Assembly: GCF_001718695.1 (NCBI RefSeq)
Contig: NZ_CP013422.1
Span: 1,550,001-1,614,000, forward strand
Length of the DNA: 64,000 bases
Direction: 5' to 3'
Source of the DNA: Burkholderia ubonensis
GTDB lineage: Bacteria > Pseudomonadota > Gammaproteobacteria > Burkholderiales > Burkholderiaceae
Below, piece by piece: positions 1 to 8,485 of this stretch (position 1 is its first letter; each line of letters starts with the position of its first letter). The position numbers and the translations under genes were made by a program. The notes beneath the pieces were generated by a model, which did not search any database, was not told where the DNA came from, and worked only from the letters and a program-made list of their open reading frames with translations.

Positions 1-1848
1 CGGATTCACCGGCGAGCCGTCCGGCGCGTACATCGAAGCGGTCGTGACCACGCGCGGCGTCAGCAGATAGAAGCGCTCCATGTGGTTGCCGGTCTTGTCG
101 GTGTACTTGAACAGGTTGCCGATCAGCGGGATGTCCGACAGCCACGGCACGCCGCTCTTGTTCAGCCGCACCTCGTCGTCGTTGAAGCCCGCGATCAGCA
201 GGCTCTTGCCCTCGTCGATCATCGTCTTCGTGACGATGTTGCGCTGCTGGATCACCGGCACGTTCGACACGGCCTGGCCCGGCACGATGTTGCCGTCCTG
301 GATGTCGATCGACATCATCACGCTCTGCGGGCCGCCGGCCGCCGCGGCCCGCGCGGCTTCGTCGACGATCATCGGCGTCACCTTGATGCTCGTGCCGGTC
401 GTCACGCTGTACAGCGACGAATCCTGGTAGCCCTGCACCTGCACGTAGAACTGCGTGAGGTTCTCGAGGATCGCCTCGGTGTTGTCGAGCGCGAGCACTT
501 TCGGCTTCGAGTGGAGCTGCGCCTGCCCCTTCTGCGCGAGCGCGTTCACGCGCGTCAGCAGGTAGTTGCGCAGCGAGCCGCCGATCGACGCGGTCAGCGC
601 GATGCCGGTCGGCATGAACGCGCCGATCTGGCCCGCCTCGCTGGTGTTGGTGTCGATGCCGAACGTCAGCGGCGGATTGCCCGCGCCGCCGAACTGCGTG
701 TTGCCGGTCAGCGGGTTCGCGCCGTTGCCGATCTGCACGTCGCCGTGCTTCGTGTGCAGGCGCCAGTCGATGCCGAGGCTGTCGAGCGAATCCTCGTTGA
801 TGTCGATGATCGTCACGTTGATCTCGACGATGCGCGGCCGCTCGTCGAGCTGGCCGATCAGCGACTGGTAGCGGTACATGTTCTCCGGCAGGTCGCGCAC
901 GATCACCGCGTTGATCGCGGGGTCGGCAACGATCTGCGGCAGCGTGTCTCCGCCGCCGCCCGCGTTCGTGAACGGCGAGAACGCGCCGGATCCGTCGCTG
1001 CCGCCGCCGTAGCCGCCCGAGCGCGGCCCCCCGGAAATATCCGGAAAATCGAGGCGCGGCACCGCGATCGTCAGCCCCGAGCCGAGCTTTACCTGGCGCG
1101 CCGCCTGGCCGAGCGACGCGCTCGCCGGCACGAGACTCGTTTCGACGCCGCTCTTGCCGAACAGCCGGCGCAGGATCGTCGCGACGCCCGGCACCGTCAC
1201 TTCCTTGCCCGAGCGGTTGATCGTGAAATCCGACGCCCAGCCGTACTTGAGCCGGAACGCGCGGATGTCCGCGTGCTGGCCGTTCGCCGCCGGGTCGCCG
1301 ACCGTGCCGATCGCCTGCCGCACGAGCTCGACGTAGCGGCGCGGCCCCGCTACGTACACGCTGTTCGCGCGGTCGTTGATCACGAGCGTGAAGCGCTTGT
1401 CGGCCACCTGCATCGCCTGCAGCGCGCGGCCGATCTCGCCGGCCGCGTTCGGCGGGATCGGGATCATCTGCGTCTGCGACTGGTCGGCGGGATCGACGTA
1501 CAGGAACGAGCCGTCGTAGTACCACGTGAGCCCGTAGGTCGAGCAGATCGTGTCGAGCGTCTGCTGCGGCGTGCCGGAGAAGCGGCCGCTGATCACGCCG
1601 TCCACCTTCGGATCGACGACCGCCGTCACGCCCTGCGACGCCGCCAGCTCGCGGATGAAATCGGCGATCTTCTTGCCGTTCGCGACGATCGTGAACGGCT
1701 TGTTGCGCCAGCGCAGATCCGCCGCGCGCGCGGGCTGCGCGAGCATCATGCAAAGCGACGCCGACAGCAGCGCCGTCGCGCACAGCGCGAGTGCGGCCCG
1801 CTGCAGGCCGCGGGATTGGAACCAGACCGAAGCGACGCGTCGGCGCAT
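1..1848 (-). CDS. sctC: Type III secretion outer-membrane secretin SctC (3' end outside window)
   Basis: Forms the multimeric outer-membrane ring of the injectisome. The reading frame is open from the ATG at 1848 to the window edge (616 codons seen). It starts with a basic stretch and a hydrophobic signal peptide ending near ARAADLRW, followed by an N0-like domain (KPFTIVANGKKIADFIRE) and ring-building repeats, then a Gly/Ser-rich linker near 960-1040. The C-terminal secretin domain carries the family signature VPWLSDIPLIGNLFK near 120-165. The ATG overlaps the stop of sctS by 4 bases (ATGA), so the two are translationally coupled. The C-terminus and any pilotin-binding tail lie left of position 1. 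Confidence 0.9.
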   Translation of the reverse strand, partial: MRRRVASVWFQSRGLQRAALALCATALLSASLCMMLAQPARAADLRWRNKPFTIVANGKKIADFIRELAASQGVTAVVDPKVDGVISGRFSGTPQQTLDTICSTYGLTWYYDGSFLYVDPADQSQTQMIPIPPNAAGEIGRALQAMQVADKRFTLVINDRANSVYVAGPRRYVELVRQAIGTVGDPAANGQHADIRAFRLKYGWASDFTINRSGKEVTVPGVATILRRLFGKSGVETSLVPASASLGQAARQVKLGSGLTIAVPRLDFPDISGGPRSGGYGGGSDGSGAFSPFTNAGGGGDTLPQIVADPAINAVIVRDLPENMYRYQSLIGQLDERPRIVEINVTIIDINEDSLDSLGIDWRLHTKHGDVQIGNGANPLTGNTQFGGAGNPPLTFGIDTNTSEAGQIGAFMPTGIALTASIGGSLRNYLLTRVNALAQKGQAQLHSKPKVLALDNTEAILENLTQFYVQVQGYQDSSLYSVTTGTSIKVTPMIVDEAARAAAAGGPQSVMMSIDIQDGNIVPGQAVSNVPVIQQRNIVTKTMIDEGKSLLIAGFNDDEVRLNKSGVPWLSDIPLIGNLFKYTDKTGNHMERFYLLTPRVVTTASMYAPDGSPVNP

Positions 1849-2126
1849 CAAAAGACTCCTGTGGAAGAAACGAACATGCGTTCCAGCGCCTGCTGCGCGA
1901 AGCGCAGCACCTCGCCGCCGAGCCAGCCCGACAGCAGCACGAGCGCGACCATCACGGCGATCAGCCGCACCGCCATGCCGAGGTTGGCGTCCTGCACCTG
2001 CGTGACCGCCTGCAGGATCGCGACGACGAGGCCCGTGACCGTCGCGATCGCGACGATCGGCAGCGACAGCAGCAGCACCAGCATCAGCGCCTGCCGGGTG
2101 AGATCGAGAATCGTCGAGCCCGTCAT
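1848..2126 (-). CDS. sctS: Type III export apparatus inner-membrane protein SctS (FliQ family)
   Basis: A 92-residue protein with two hydrophobic hairpin segments (about residues 14-42 and 52-75) joined by TQVQDANLGMAVRL, which is characteristic of the SctS/FliQ/YscS family. It packs with SctR and SctT into the export gate in the cytoplasmic membrane. Length is normal for the family. Both ends overlap neighbours by 4 bases (ATGA with sctV upstream and sctC downstream), showing one tightly coupled operon. Confidence 0.92.
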   Translation of the reverse strand: MTGSTILDLTRQALMLVLLLSLPIVAIATVTGLVVAILQAVTQVQDANLGMAVRLIAVMVALVLLSGWLGGEVLRFAQQALERMFVSSTGVF

Positions 2127-4309
2127 CGCGCGGCTCCCGGCGCGCGCACCTCGGCGCCCGCGCCGACCGTGCCGTCGTCGGGCGGGTTCTTCACCCAGCC
2201 GATCGTGTGCAGCTGCACGTCCTCCTCGACCTCCTGGTACGACAGCACCGCGAGTTCGGGCAGCACCGGCTGCAGGATCGTCTTCACGTAGCGGCGCGCG
2301 CCGAGCGCGACCATCACCGCGAGCCGCGCCGCGCCGTGCGGGCCGCTCGCGCCCGCGGCCTGCACGATCGCGCGCACCTGTTCGCAGATGTCCTGCTTCA
2401 CCGCGCTCGACAGCGCGAGGAAATTGCCCTGCTTGGTGCGCATCACCGCGCTCTCGATGCGCTCCTGCAGGTTCTGCTCGAACAGCACGACGCGCAGCTG
2501 GCGCGCCGCGCCCGCGTGGCGGTCGGTGATCATCCGGCGCAGGTCGACGCGCACCAGCTCGACCAGCGCGACCACGTCGTCGGGCTCGTTCGGCGCCCAC
2601 GTGATCAGGCTCTCGAAGATCACGCGCAGGTTGCGGATCGGCACCTGCTCGGCGAGCAGCCGGCGCAGCACGTCGGTGACGCGCTGCAGCGGCACGAGCC
2701 GCGTCAGCTCGCCGACGAGTTCCGGGTGGTCGCGCCGCACGAGATGCACGAGCGCCTGCGTTTCCTGGATGCCGAGCAGCTCGTCCGCGTGCCGGCGCAC
2801 GATCTGCTCGACGTGCGCGGCGAGCGCGGCTTCGCTCGTCAGCCATTTGGCGTCCGGCGCCGCGCCGTCGGGCTTGATCCACAGCGCGGTCGGGAACGGC
2901 CCGAACGCCTCGGCCGGCTGGCGCTCCGCGCGCTCCGGCAGCGGCGACGCGCCGTCCCACAGCAGCCAGCCGGGCTTCAGCGCGCCGCTCGCGGCGAGCA
3001 CGTCCTGCAGATAGATCCGGTACGTGCCGGCGGCTGCGCCTTCGTCGTCGTTCAGCGTGAGGCGCGGAAACACCGTGCCGACGTCCGCGTCGACGCGCGC
3101 CTTCGCGCTCGCCAGCGCCGCCTGCAGCTGCGCGAGGTTCAGGCTCGTGCGCAGGTCGTCGGACAGCGACACCGCGATCAGCGACGTGACGCCGGCCGCG
3201 TGCGCCGCCTTCGCCGGCTGCCCGTCGTCGGCCGCGCCGACGCGCCCCGCGACGTGTATCAGGTTGAAGCTCGGCGCGGCGGTCTTGCGCTTGAGCTGCG
3301 TGAACGCGAACGCGCCGAGCCCGGCCGCGATCAGCGCGAACGACCATTTCGGGAAGCCGGGCACCACCAGAAAGCCGGCCAGCACGAGCGCCGCGATCAG
3401 GAGCGCGCGCGGATGCGCGCCGAGCTGTTCGCCCAGCTGCTCGCCGAGCTGGCGCTGCCGCGCATCGCGCGTCGCGACGCGCGTCGTCACGATGCCCGCC
3501 GCGATCGACACGAGCAGCGACGGGATCTGCGACGCCATCCCGTCGCCGACCGTCAGGATCGCGTAGCGTTGCAGCGCGTCGCCGATGCCCATCCCGTGCA
3601 TCAGCGTGCCCACCGCGATCCCCGCGACGATGTTGATGAACGCGATCACGAGCCCCGCGATCGCGTCGCCCTTGACGAACTTCATCGCGCCGTCCATCGC
3701 GCCATGCATCTGCGATTCCTGCTCGAGCTTCTCGCGGCGCTCGCGCGCCTCGTCGGCGCTGATGATGCCCGCGCGCAGGTCCGCATCGATGCTCATCTGC
3801 TTGCCCGGCATCGCGTCGAGCGAGAAGCGCGCGCCGACTTCGGCGACGCGCTCCGAGCCCTTCGCGATCACGATGAACTGCACGACGGCGATCACGAGGA
3901 ACACGACGCCGCCCACGACGACGTTGTTGCCGACGACGAGCCGGCCGAACGCGTCGATCACGTGGCCGGCGTTCGCGTGCAGCAGGATCAGCTTGCACGA
4001 CGCGATGTTCAGCGCGAGCCGGAACAGCGTCGTAAACAGCAGCAGCGCCGGAAACGACGAGAAGCTGACCGCCGAAGGCACGTAGGTCGACACCGTCAGC
4101 AGCACGACGCTCACCGCGAGATTCAGCGAGATCATCCCGTCGAGCGCGATCTGCGGCAGCGGCAGGATGAACAGCGCGACGACCGCGACGATGAACGCGG
4201 CGAGGAACAGGTCCGCGCGCGGCGACGCGCCGAGGCGACGACCGGACACGCCGCGGCCGGCGGAAAACATCCGCTGCCAGTCGCGGGGAAGCGCCTTCGT
4301 TTCTGCCAT
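2123..4309 (-). CDS. sctV: Type III secretion export gate protein SctV (FlhA/HrcV/LcrD family)
   Basis: 728 residues, the usual family size. The N-terminal half has about eight membrane segments beginning near residue 34. The FHIPEP signature RVAEVGARFSLDAMPGKQM is at about residues 154-172. The C-terminal half is the soluble cytoplasmic domain that forms a nonamer and receives chaperone-substrate complexes. The start at 4309 (MAETKALPRD) is preceded by an AGGAC element; an in-frame ATG at 4354 has no better ribosome site. It is first in the visible sctV-sctS-sctC operon. Which Burkholderia T3SS subtype this is cannot be decided from three genes. Confidence 0.93.
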   Translation of the reverse strand: MAETKALPRDWQRMFSAGRGVSGRRLGASPRADLFLAAFIVAVVALFILPLPQIALDGMISLNLAVSVVLLTVSTYVPSAVSFSSFPALLLFTTLFRLALNIASCKLILLHANAGHVIDAFGRLVVGNNVVVGGVVFLVIAVVQFIVIAKGSERVAEVGARFSLDAMPGKQMSIDADLRAGIISADEARERREKLEQESQMHGAMDGAMKFVKGDAIAGLVIAFINIVAGIAVGTLMHGMGIGDALQRYAILTVGDGMASQIPSLLVSIAAGIVTTRVATRDARQRQLGEQLGEQLGAHPRALLIAALVLAGFLVVPGFPKWSFALIAAGLGAFAFTQLKRKTAAPSFNLIHVAGRVGAADDGQPAKAAHAAGVTSLIAVSLSDDLRTSLNLAQLQAALASAKARVDADVGTVFPRLTLNDDEGAAAGTYRIYLQDVLAASGALKPGWLLWDGASPLPERAERQPAEAFGPFPTALWIKPDGAAPDAKWLTSEAALAAHVEQIVRRHADELLGIQETQALVHLVRRDHPELVGELTRLVPLQRVTDVLRRLLAEQVPIRNLRVIFESLITWAPNEPDDVVALVELVRVDLRRMITDRHAGAARQLRVVLFEQNLQERIESAVMRTKQGNFLALSSAVKQDICEQVRAIVQAAGASGPHGAARLAVMVALGARRYVKTILQPVLPELAVLSYQEVEEDVQLHTIGWVKNPPDDGTVGAGAEVRAPGAAR

Positions 4310-4386
4310 CGTGTCGTCGTCCTGTCGTTGTGGCCGCGCGGCGCGGGCCGTCATGCCCCGTGCAGTGCGGACCGTTGAATGGGACG

Positions 4387-4414
4387 AGTGTAGCGACGCG
4401 CAACCGCGCAAAAA
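4387..4414 (-). promoter_or_regulatory. Possible promoter of the sctV operon
   Basis: Read on the minus strand: TTTTTG, 16 bases, then TACACT, ending about 78 bases before the sctV ATG. The match to sigma-70 is only moderate. No TTCG-N16-TTCG Hrp-type box was seen in the 247-base gap 4310-4556, which holds no gene. Confidence 0.3.
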
Positions 4415-4556
4415 CGGGCGCGCCTCGTAGCGTTCCGGCGGTTTTCCGGCAGCCGCCGAAACGGACTACGAAACCCGATGACGGCCGTCGCGGCGCGCGG
4501 CCGGAACCGCTCCCATCGCGCGGCGGGCGCCGCGCGGGCTTCCCATGACCTCAGGC

Positions 4557-5405
4557 TCAGGACTCCAGACGACGTCCGGCGAGATACGCGAGCTGCGCGC
4601 GGTTCTGTACGTTGAACAGCCGCTCGAGCGAACGGATGTGATGGCCGACCTTGTGCAGCGACGTGCGCAGCGCGCTCGCGATCTCCTGGTCCGACAGCCC
4701 GTGCACGAGCCGCTCGAGCACCGCCTGCTGCTCCTGGCCGAGCGCGAAGCCGCGTGCGCGCGCGACGCGCGCCTCGAGGAACGGCAGCGCGACGCGGTGC
4801 ACCGCGAGGCTCACCGACAGCGCGCCGCCGATCACGCGATCGTCGATCCAGTCGGTGCCGTGCGTTTCGGACGTCACGTTGACCGCGACCCGCAGGTCGA
4901 GCCGCGGCGCCGACAGGCTGAAGATCACGCCGCTGTTCATCGCATGCGCGCGCAGATGGCCCGCGAGCGCGGCCACCTTGCGGTCGCCGCCGCGCTGCGC
5001 GGCCGCCTCGATGTCATCGAGCCGCCATGCGACCGGAAAGCCGCTCTGGCGCACTTGCGCGAAACGCGGATCGGTTTCGTAGAGCATGCCTTCTATATAT
5101 GGCTGCATGAAGGTCGCCGGCGCGAGATCGCGCAGCACATGCGCGCACAGCATGCGCCGCCCGATCATTTCGTATGCGCCATAACCGAGCGTGCTGAAAC
5201 CGATCTGTCGCAAGCGCGCATGGCATTGCGCGAAATCGAATGCGCCCGGGTCGGATTTACCGGCAGCGGATTGAACGACGGTAAAAACCTCCCGGTTCGC
5301 CGCCTGCAATTCGGCCGAACCGGCGAAGGCGGCCGCCAGGTCGGCCTGCGAGAACCACTCGACGAGTGGCGTTCCGTCAGCATTGGTCATGAAGAGCCCG
5401 CCCAT
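4557..5405 (-). CDS. LuxR-family transcriptional regulator, possible LuxR solo (A)
   Basis: 282 residues. The C-terminal 65 residues form a LuxR/GerE helix-turn-helix (GLSDQEIASALRTSLHKVGH). The N-terminal domain keeps positions typical of acyl-homoserine-lactone binding: a Tyr followed by an Asp-Pro pair (YETDPRF), the Trp of FPVAWRL and a Gly in NSGVIFSL; the first conserved Trp appears to be Phe. No luxI homologue is in the window, so if it binds a signal it does so as a solo. It lies between the type III operon and a divergent paralogue. The start at 5405 follows a GAGAAA element; ATG at 5390 is an alternative. It may regulate the adjacent secretion genes, which is inference from position only. 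Confidence 0.8.
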   Translation of the reverse strand: MGGLFMTNADGTPLVEWFSQADLAAAFAGSAELQAANREVFTVVQSAAGKSDPGAFDFAQCHARLRQIGFSTLGYGAYEMIGRRMLCAHVLRDLAPATFMQPYIEGMLYETDPRFAQVRQSGFPVAWRLDDIEAAAQRGGDRKVAALAGHLRAHAMNSGVIFSLSAPRLDLRVAVNVTSETHGTDWIDDRVIGGALSVSLAVHRVALPFLEARVARARGFALGQEQQAVLERLVHGLSDQEIASALRTSLHKVGHHIRSLERLFNVQNRAQLAYLAGRRLES

Positions 5406-5524
5406 TTTCTCAATGTTGTGAATCCAGCAGCCCCGTCACGACTTGGTCTTTTCTTTATGGTTTCGTTACGATCCGTCTTCGCGCCTCTGCATGAAATATT
5501 CGACGCGATTAGTATTACGGGATA

Positions 5525-5553
5525 TTACGCGCACACCGGCATTTTTGTACAAT
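5525..5553 (+). promoter_or_regulatory. Sigma-70-like promoter in front of LuxR gene B
   Basis: TTACGC, 17-base spacer, TACAAT, in an AT-richer part of the 273-base gap between the two divergent luxR genes. Predicted transcription start about 5560, leaving a leader of about 120 bases if the start codon at 5679 is used. Confidence 0.45.
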
Positions 5554-5678
5554 GCCCCCGCGCTGAATCGGGATGTCGATCGGCGCCCATGAACAACAAT
5601 GCTTCGATCGCAATGCCGCGACCGGCCATTCACGATGCGGCCGCCGCGGCGGTGCGCGTCGGTTCCGAGGGATGGCTC

Positions 5679-6584
5679 ATGTCCGATATTGCCTTGCATC
5701 AAGAAGCTGTCGCCCCAGAATTTCCATTGCCGTCAGGCGACCTGGCGTGCCGCGACGGCGCGCAGCGCCCCCGCCCGGTGCAGGTCGTCTGGTGCGACGA
5801 CGTGAAGCGCGGCGACGTCGAGCAGCCGCACGCGCCGCGGCTCGGCGTCGCGGACACGCTCGCGCACGCGCAGAGCACCGCCGAGCGCAATCGCATCGTG
5901 ACGAGCCTGCTGCACCTGACCGGCTTCTCGACGTTCGCGTACTTCGCGCTGGAATTCGCGCACGAGCGCGTCGAAAGCCTCTACCTTCACGAAGCGTTCA
6001 CGCCCGCGACCTATCGCGGCGACTACGTGCGGCACAGCCATCACGACGTCGATCCGCGCACGCTCGGCGCGCGCGTCTGCAACATGCCGATCGTGTGGGA
6101 CCTGCAGCAACTGCGCCGCCAGCACCGGCAACGCGTCGACGGCGCGAGCGTGCCGTCCGGCGCGCTCGACGGTTTCCTGCAGACGATGCAGGACGACGGG
6201 ATGTGCAGCGGGATCATGTATTCGATGGCCGTGCCCGGCACGCGGCTGCATGCGTTCATGAGCTTCACCGCGCCGCGCCGCACGCGCGAATGGATCACGC
6301 CGGCGACGGTCGAGCAGGCGCTGTCGATCGGGCTGTCGGTGCACAAGTTCGCATCGCCGCAGTTGATCGCGACGTCGCGCGAACGCACGGTCAACGGCCT
6401 CACGCCGTTCGAGCAGGAACTGCTGATCGGCATCGCCGAAGGCGCGTCGGACAAGGAGATCGGCCGGCGCCTCGACACCAGCGCGCACAACGTCGACTAT
6501 CACTTGCGCAAGCTGCGCAAGCGCTTCGGCGTCGCGAACCGGATCCAGCTCACCTACCTGACGTCGAAGCTCGAACTGATCTGA
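5679..6584 (+). CDS. LuxR-family transcriptional regulator, possible LuxR solo (B)
   Basis: 301 residues from the ATG at 5679, chosen because GAGGGA sits about 9 bases upstream; an in-frame ATG at 5589 would add 30 residues but lacks a ribosome site. The C-terminal LuxR helix-turn-helix is GASDKEIGRRLDTSAHNVDY. The N-terminal domain keeps the Tyr, Asp-Pro (HDVDPRT), Trp (PIVWDL) and Gly (CSGIMYS) positions of signal-binding LuxR proteins. It is a paralogue of the divergent gene at 4557-5405, and the pair probably arose by duplication. The ligand is unknown and no synthase is nearby. Confidence 0.8.
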   Translation: MSDIALHQEAVAPEFPLPSGDLACRDGAQRPRPVQVVWCDDVKRGDVEQPHAPRLGVADTLAHAQSTAERNRIVTSLLHLTGFSTFAYFALEFAHERVESLYLHEAFTPATYRGDYVRHSHHDVDPRTLGARVCNMPIVWDLQQLRRQHRQRVDGASVPSGALDGFLQTMQDDGMCSGIMYSMAVPGTRLHAFMSFTAPRRTREWITPATVEQALSIGLSVHKFASPQLIATSRERTVNGLTPFEQELLIGIAEGASDKEIGRRLDTSAHNVDYHLRKLRKRFGVANRIQLTYLTSKLELI

Positions 6585-6597
6585 GCCGGATGCGGCG

Positions 6598-8244
6598 TTA
6601 CCTGAGCAGCATCATCTGCACGACCTTGACGATCACGAGGCCGACCGCGATCACGAGGTAGCCGCGCAGCACGCCCATCCAGATCCGCGTCGACAGCGTC
6701 ATCACCTGCGGCTCGAGCGTGTCGAGCGGCGGCATGCGCCACGTGTCGCGCAGCGAGCGGTCGACGCCCGGCTCGATCACGCGCTTGTTGCGGCGGATCA
6801 GCACCGTCGCGAGGTAGCCGGCGATCGCGAACACGGTGCCGCCCACCAGCACGTCGACGATCGCGTCGCCGCTGATGTCCGGATACATCACCGACGCGGT
6901 CAGGATGATCGACAGCAGCACCAGCACCCAGATCACCGCGCTGGTGAAGATGTTGAGCTTCGTCGAGTTGACCCACGGCCCGAGCACCTGCCTGTCGTTG
7001 CAGAGCAGCAGCAGGAACACGGTCGCGCTCGGCAGCAGCACGCCCGCGAGCGTCTGCACCGCCTCCGTCAGCAGTCCGAGCGGGCTGCCCGGGATCAGCA
7101 CCAGCGTCGCCGCGGCCGCGACGATGCCGAAGTAGACGAGATAGAAGCCCTTCGCGTCCGACACGTTGCGGTGCAGCGAGTGGCGGATCTTGAACACGTC
7201 GCCGATCGCGTACGCGGTCGACAGCGACACCGCCGCCGCGCCGATGATGCACGCATCGAGCAGCGCGACCGCGAACAGCGTCGCGCTCGTGCGGCCGGCA
7301 TACTTCTCGAGGCCGGCGATGACGCCGCCCGCGTCGGTGAAGTTGCCGAACTCCGGATGCCCGCCGAACAGCGCGGCGCTGAAGCCGATCATCGCGACCG
7401 CGCCGATCAGCACGAACACGATGCCGATCCACAGGTCGGCCTTCTCGTACTTCATGAAGCGCGGCGTGATGCGCTTGTCGATCACGTAGCTCTGCTGGAA
7501 GAACAACTGCCACGGCGCGACCGTCGTGCCGACGACGCCGATCACGAGCAGCATCACGTCGGACAGCTTCGCGTGCGCGGGCCAGGCCGGCACGAAGAGG
7601 TCGCGCGACATCTGCGCGACCGGCGGATGGATCGTCACGAGCACCGGCACGAGCAGCAGGCTCATCACGCACAGCACCACCGCGAAGCGCTCGAAGCGCC
7701 TGAAATCGCCGGTGCTGACCGCCGCCATCGTCAGCGCGGCGGCCACGCACACGCCGGCGACCTTCGGCAGCCCGAAGAAGTCGAGCACGAACGTGATGCC
7801 GATGAATTCGGTGACGATCGTCAGCGCGTTGAGCAGGAACAGGTCGATCACGCTGAACGCGCCCCAGAACTTGCCGAAGCGCTCGAAGATCAGCCGCGCA
7901 TGGCCGACGCCCGTCACCGCGCCGAGCCGCAGCACCATTTCCTGGTTCACGTACAGCACGGGCACGAGCAGCAGCAGCGTCCACAGCAGCGTCGTGCCGT
8001 AGTTCTGCCCGGCCTGGGTATAGGTGCCGAATGCGCCCGCGTCGTTGTCGCCGACCATCACGATCAGGCCCGGCCCGATGATCGCGAGCAGCGTGCGCAG
8101 GCGCGCCCGCCACGTGCCCCGCGGCGCGGTGTCGTGATGCGCGATCGTCCCGAACGCGCCGCGGATGTCGCCCAGATGGGCGTCGTCGAGCACGGCGCCG
8201 CGCTCGACGGCGATCGGTGGAGAAACGTTGGATGGCGTGGACAT
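6598..8244 (-). CDS. Divergent NRAMP-family divalent metal transporter
   Basis: 548 residues with about 11-12 membrane segments and the NRAMP fold (IGPGLIVMVG in TM1). The canonical metal-site motifs are altered. TM1 reads DNDA (residues 66-69) in place of DPGN, and TM6 reads TTVAPWQLFFQQ where MntH has an M-P-H motif, so the soft-metal-ligating Met is absent. Known NRAMP-related magnesium transporters also lack this Met, so the substrate may be Mg2+ or another ion and not Mn2+; this is inference. Start at 8244 (MSTPSNVSPP), with only a weak GGA upstream. A small ORF lies 103 bases upstream on the same strand. Confidence 0.85.
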   Translation of the reverse strand: MSTPSNVSPPIAVERGAVLDDAHLGDIRGAFGTIAHHDTAPRGTWRARLRTLLAIIGPGLIVMVGDNDAGAFGTYTQAGQNYGTTLLWTLLLLVPVLYVNQEMVLRLGAVTGVGHARLIFERFGKFWGAFSVIDLFLLNALTIVTEFIGITFVLDFFGLPKVAGVCVAAALTMAAVSTGDFRRFERFAVVLCVMSLLLVPVLVTIHPPVAQMSRDLFVPAWPAHAKLSDVMLLVIGVVGTTVAPWQLFFQQSYVIDKRITPRFMKYEKADLWIGIVFVLIGAVAMIGFSAALFGGHPEFGNFTDAGGVIAGLEKYAGRTSATLFAVALLDACIIGAAAVSLSTAYAIGDVFKIRHSLHRNVSDAKGFYLVYFGIVAAAATLVLIPGSPLGLLTEAVQTLAGVLLPSATVFLLLLCNDRQVLGPWVNSTKLNIFTSAVIWVLVLLSIILTASVMYPDISGDAIVDVLVGGTVFAIAGYLATVLIRRNKRVIEPGVDRSLRDTWRMPPLDTLEPQVMTLSTRIWMGVLRGYLVIAVGLVIVKVVQMMLLR

Positions 8245-8347
8245 GATGTGTTCCGTACGGCAGATGTGTTTGGCCAAGCGCGTGGCCTTGGCATACGCGC
8301 GCGGAGCGGCCGCCGCGCGCATGCCGAGGCTTGCTCGGTGCTGCGAT

Positions 8348-8485
8348 TCAGTGGAACAGCGACTTCAAGCGGGAGATGAAGCGCGAGAACACCCGCGGGC
8401 GGGCGTCGAGTGTCAGCATCGCGTCGTAGTGACGGCGCGATTCCGTGACGTGCGGAAGGTTCGACAGCAGAAGGCCGAAGTTCAT
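8348..8485 (-). CDS. Small 45-residue ORF upstream of the NRAMP gene
   Basis: Begins MNFGLLLSNLPHVTES and ends SRLKSLFH. GGAG stands 8 bases before the ATG, and most third codon positions are G or C, as in real genes here. The tail is basic and amphipathic, with no clear membrane span. It could be a leader peptide for the transporter, a small protein acting with it, or a chance frame. I do not recognise a family. Confidence 0.45.
   Translation of the reverse strand: MNFGLLLSNLPHVTESRRHYDAMLTLDARPRVFSRFISRLKSLFH

Noticed and set aside
82-2529. Long plus-strand open frame of 815 codons opposite sctC, sctS and sctV
   Set aside because: Arg/His/Asp-rich shadow of the minus-strand T3SS genes; no domain and no ribosome site. 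Similar long shadows occur opposite most genes here because of the GC-rich third positions.
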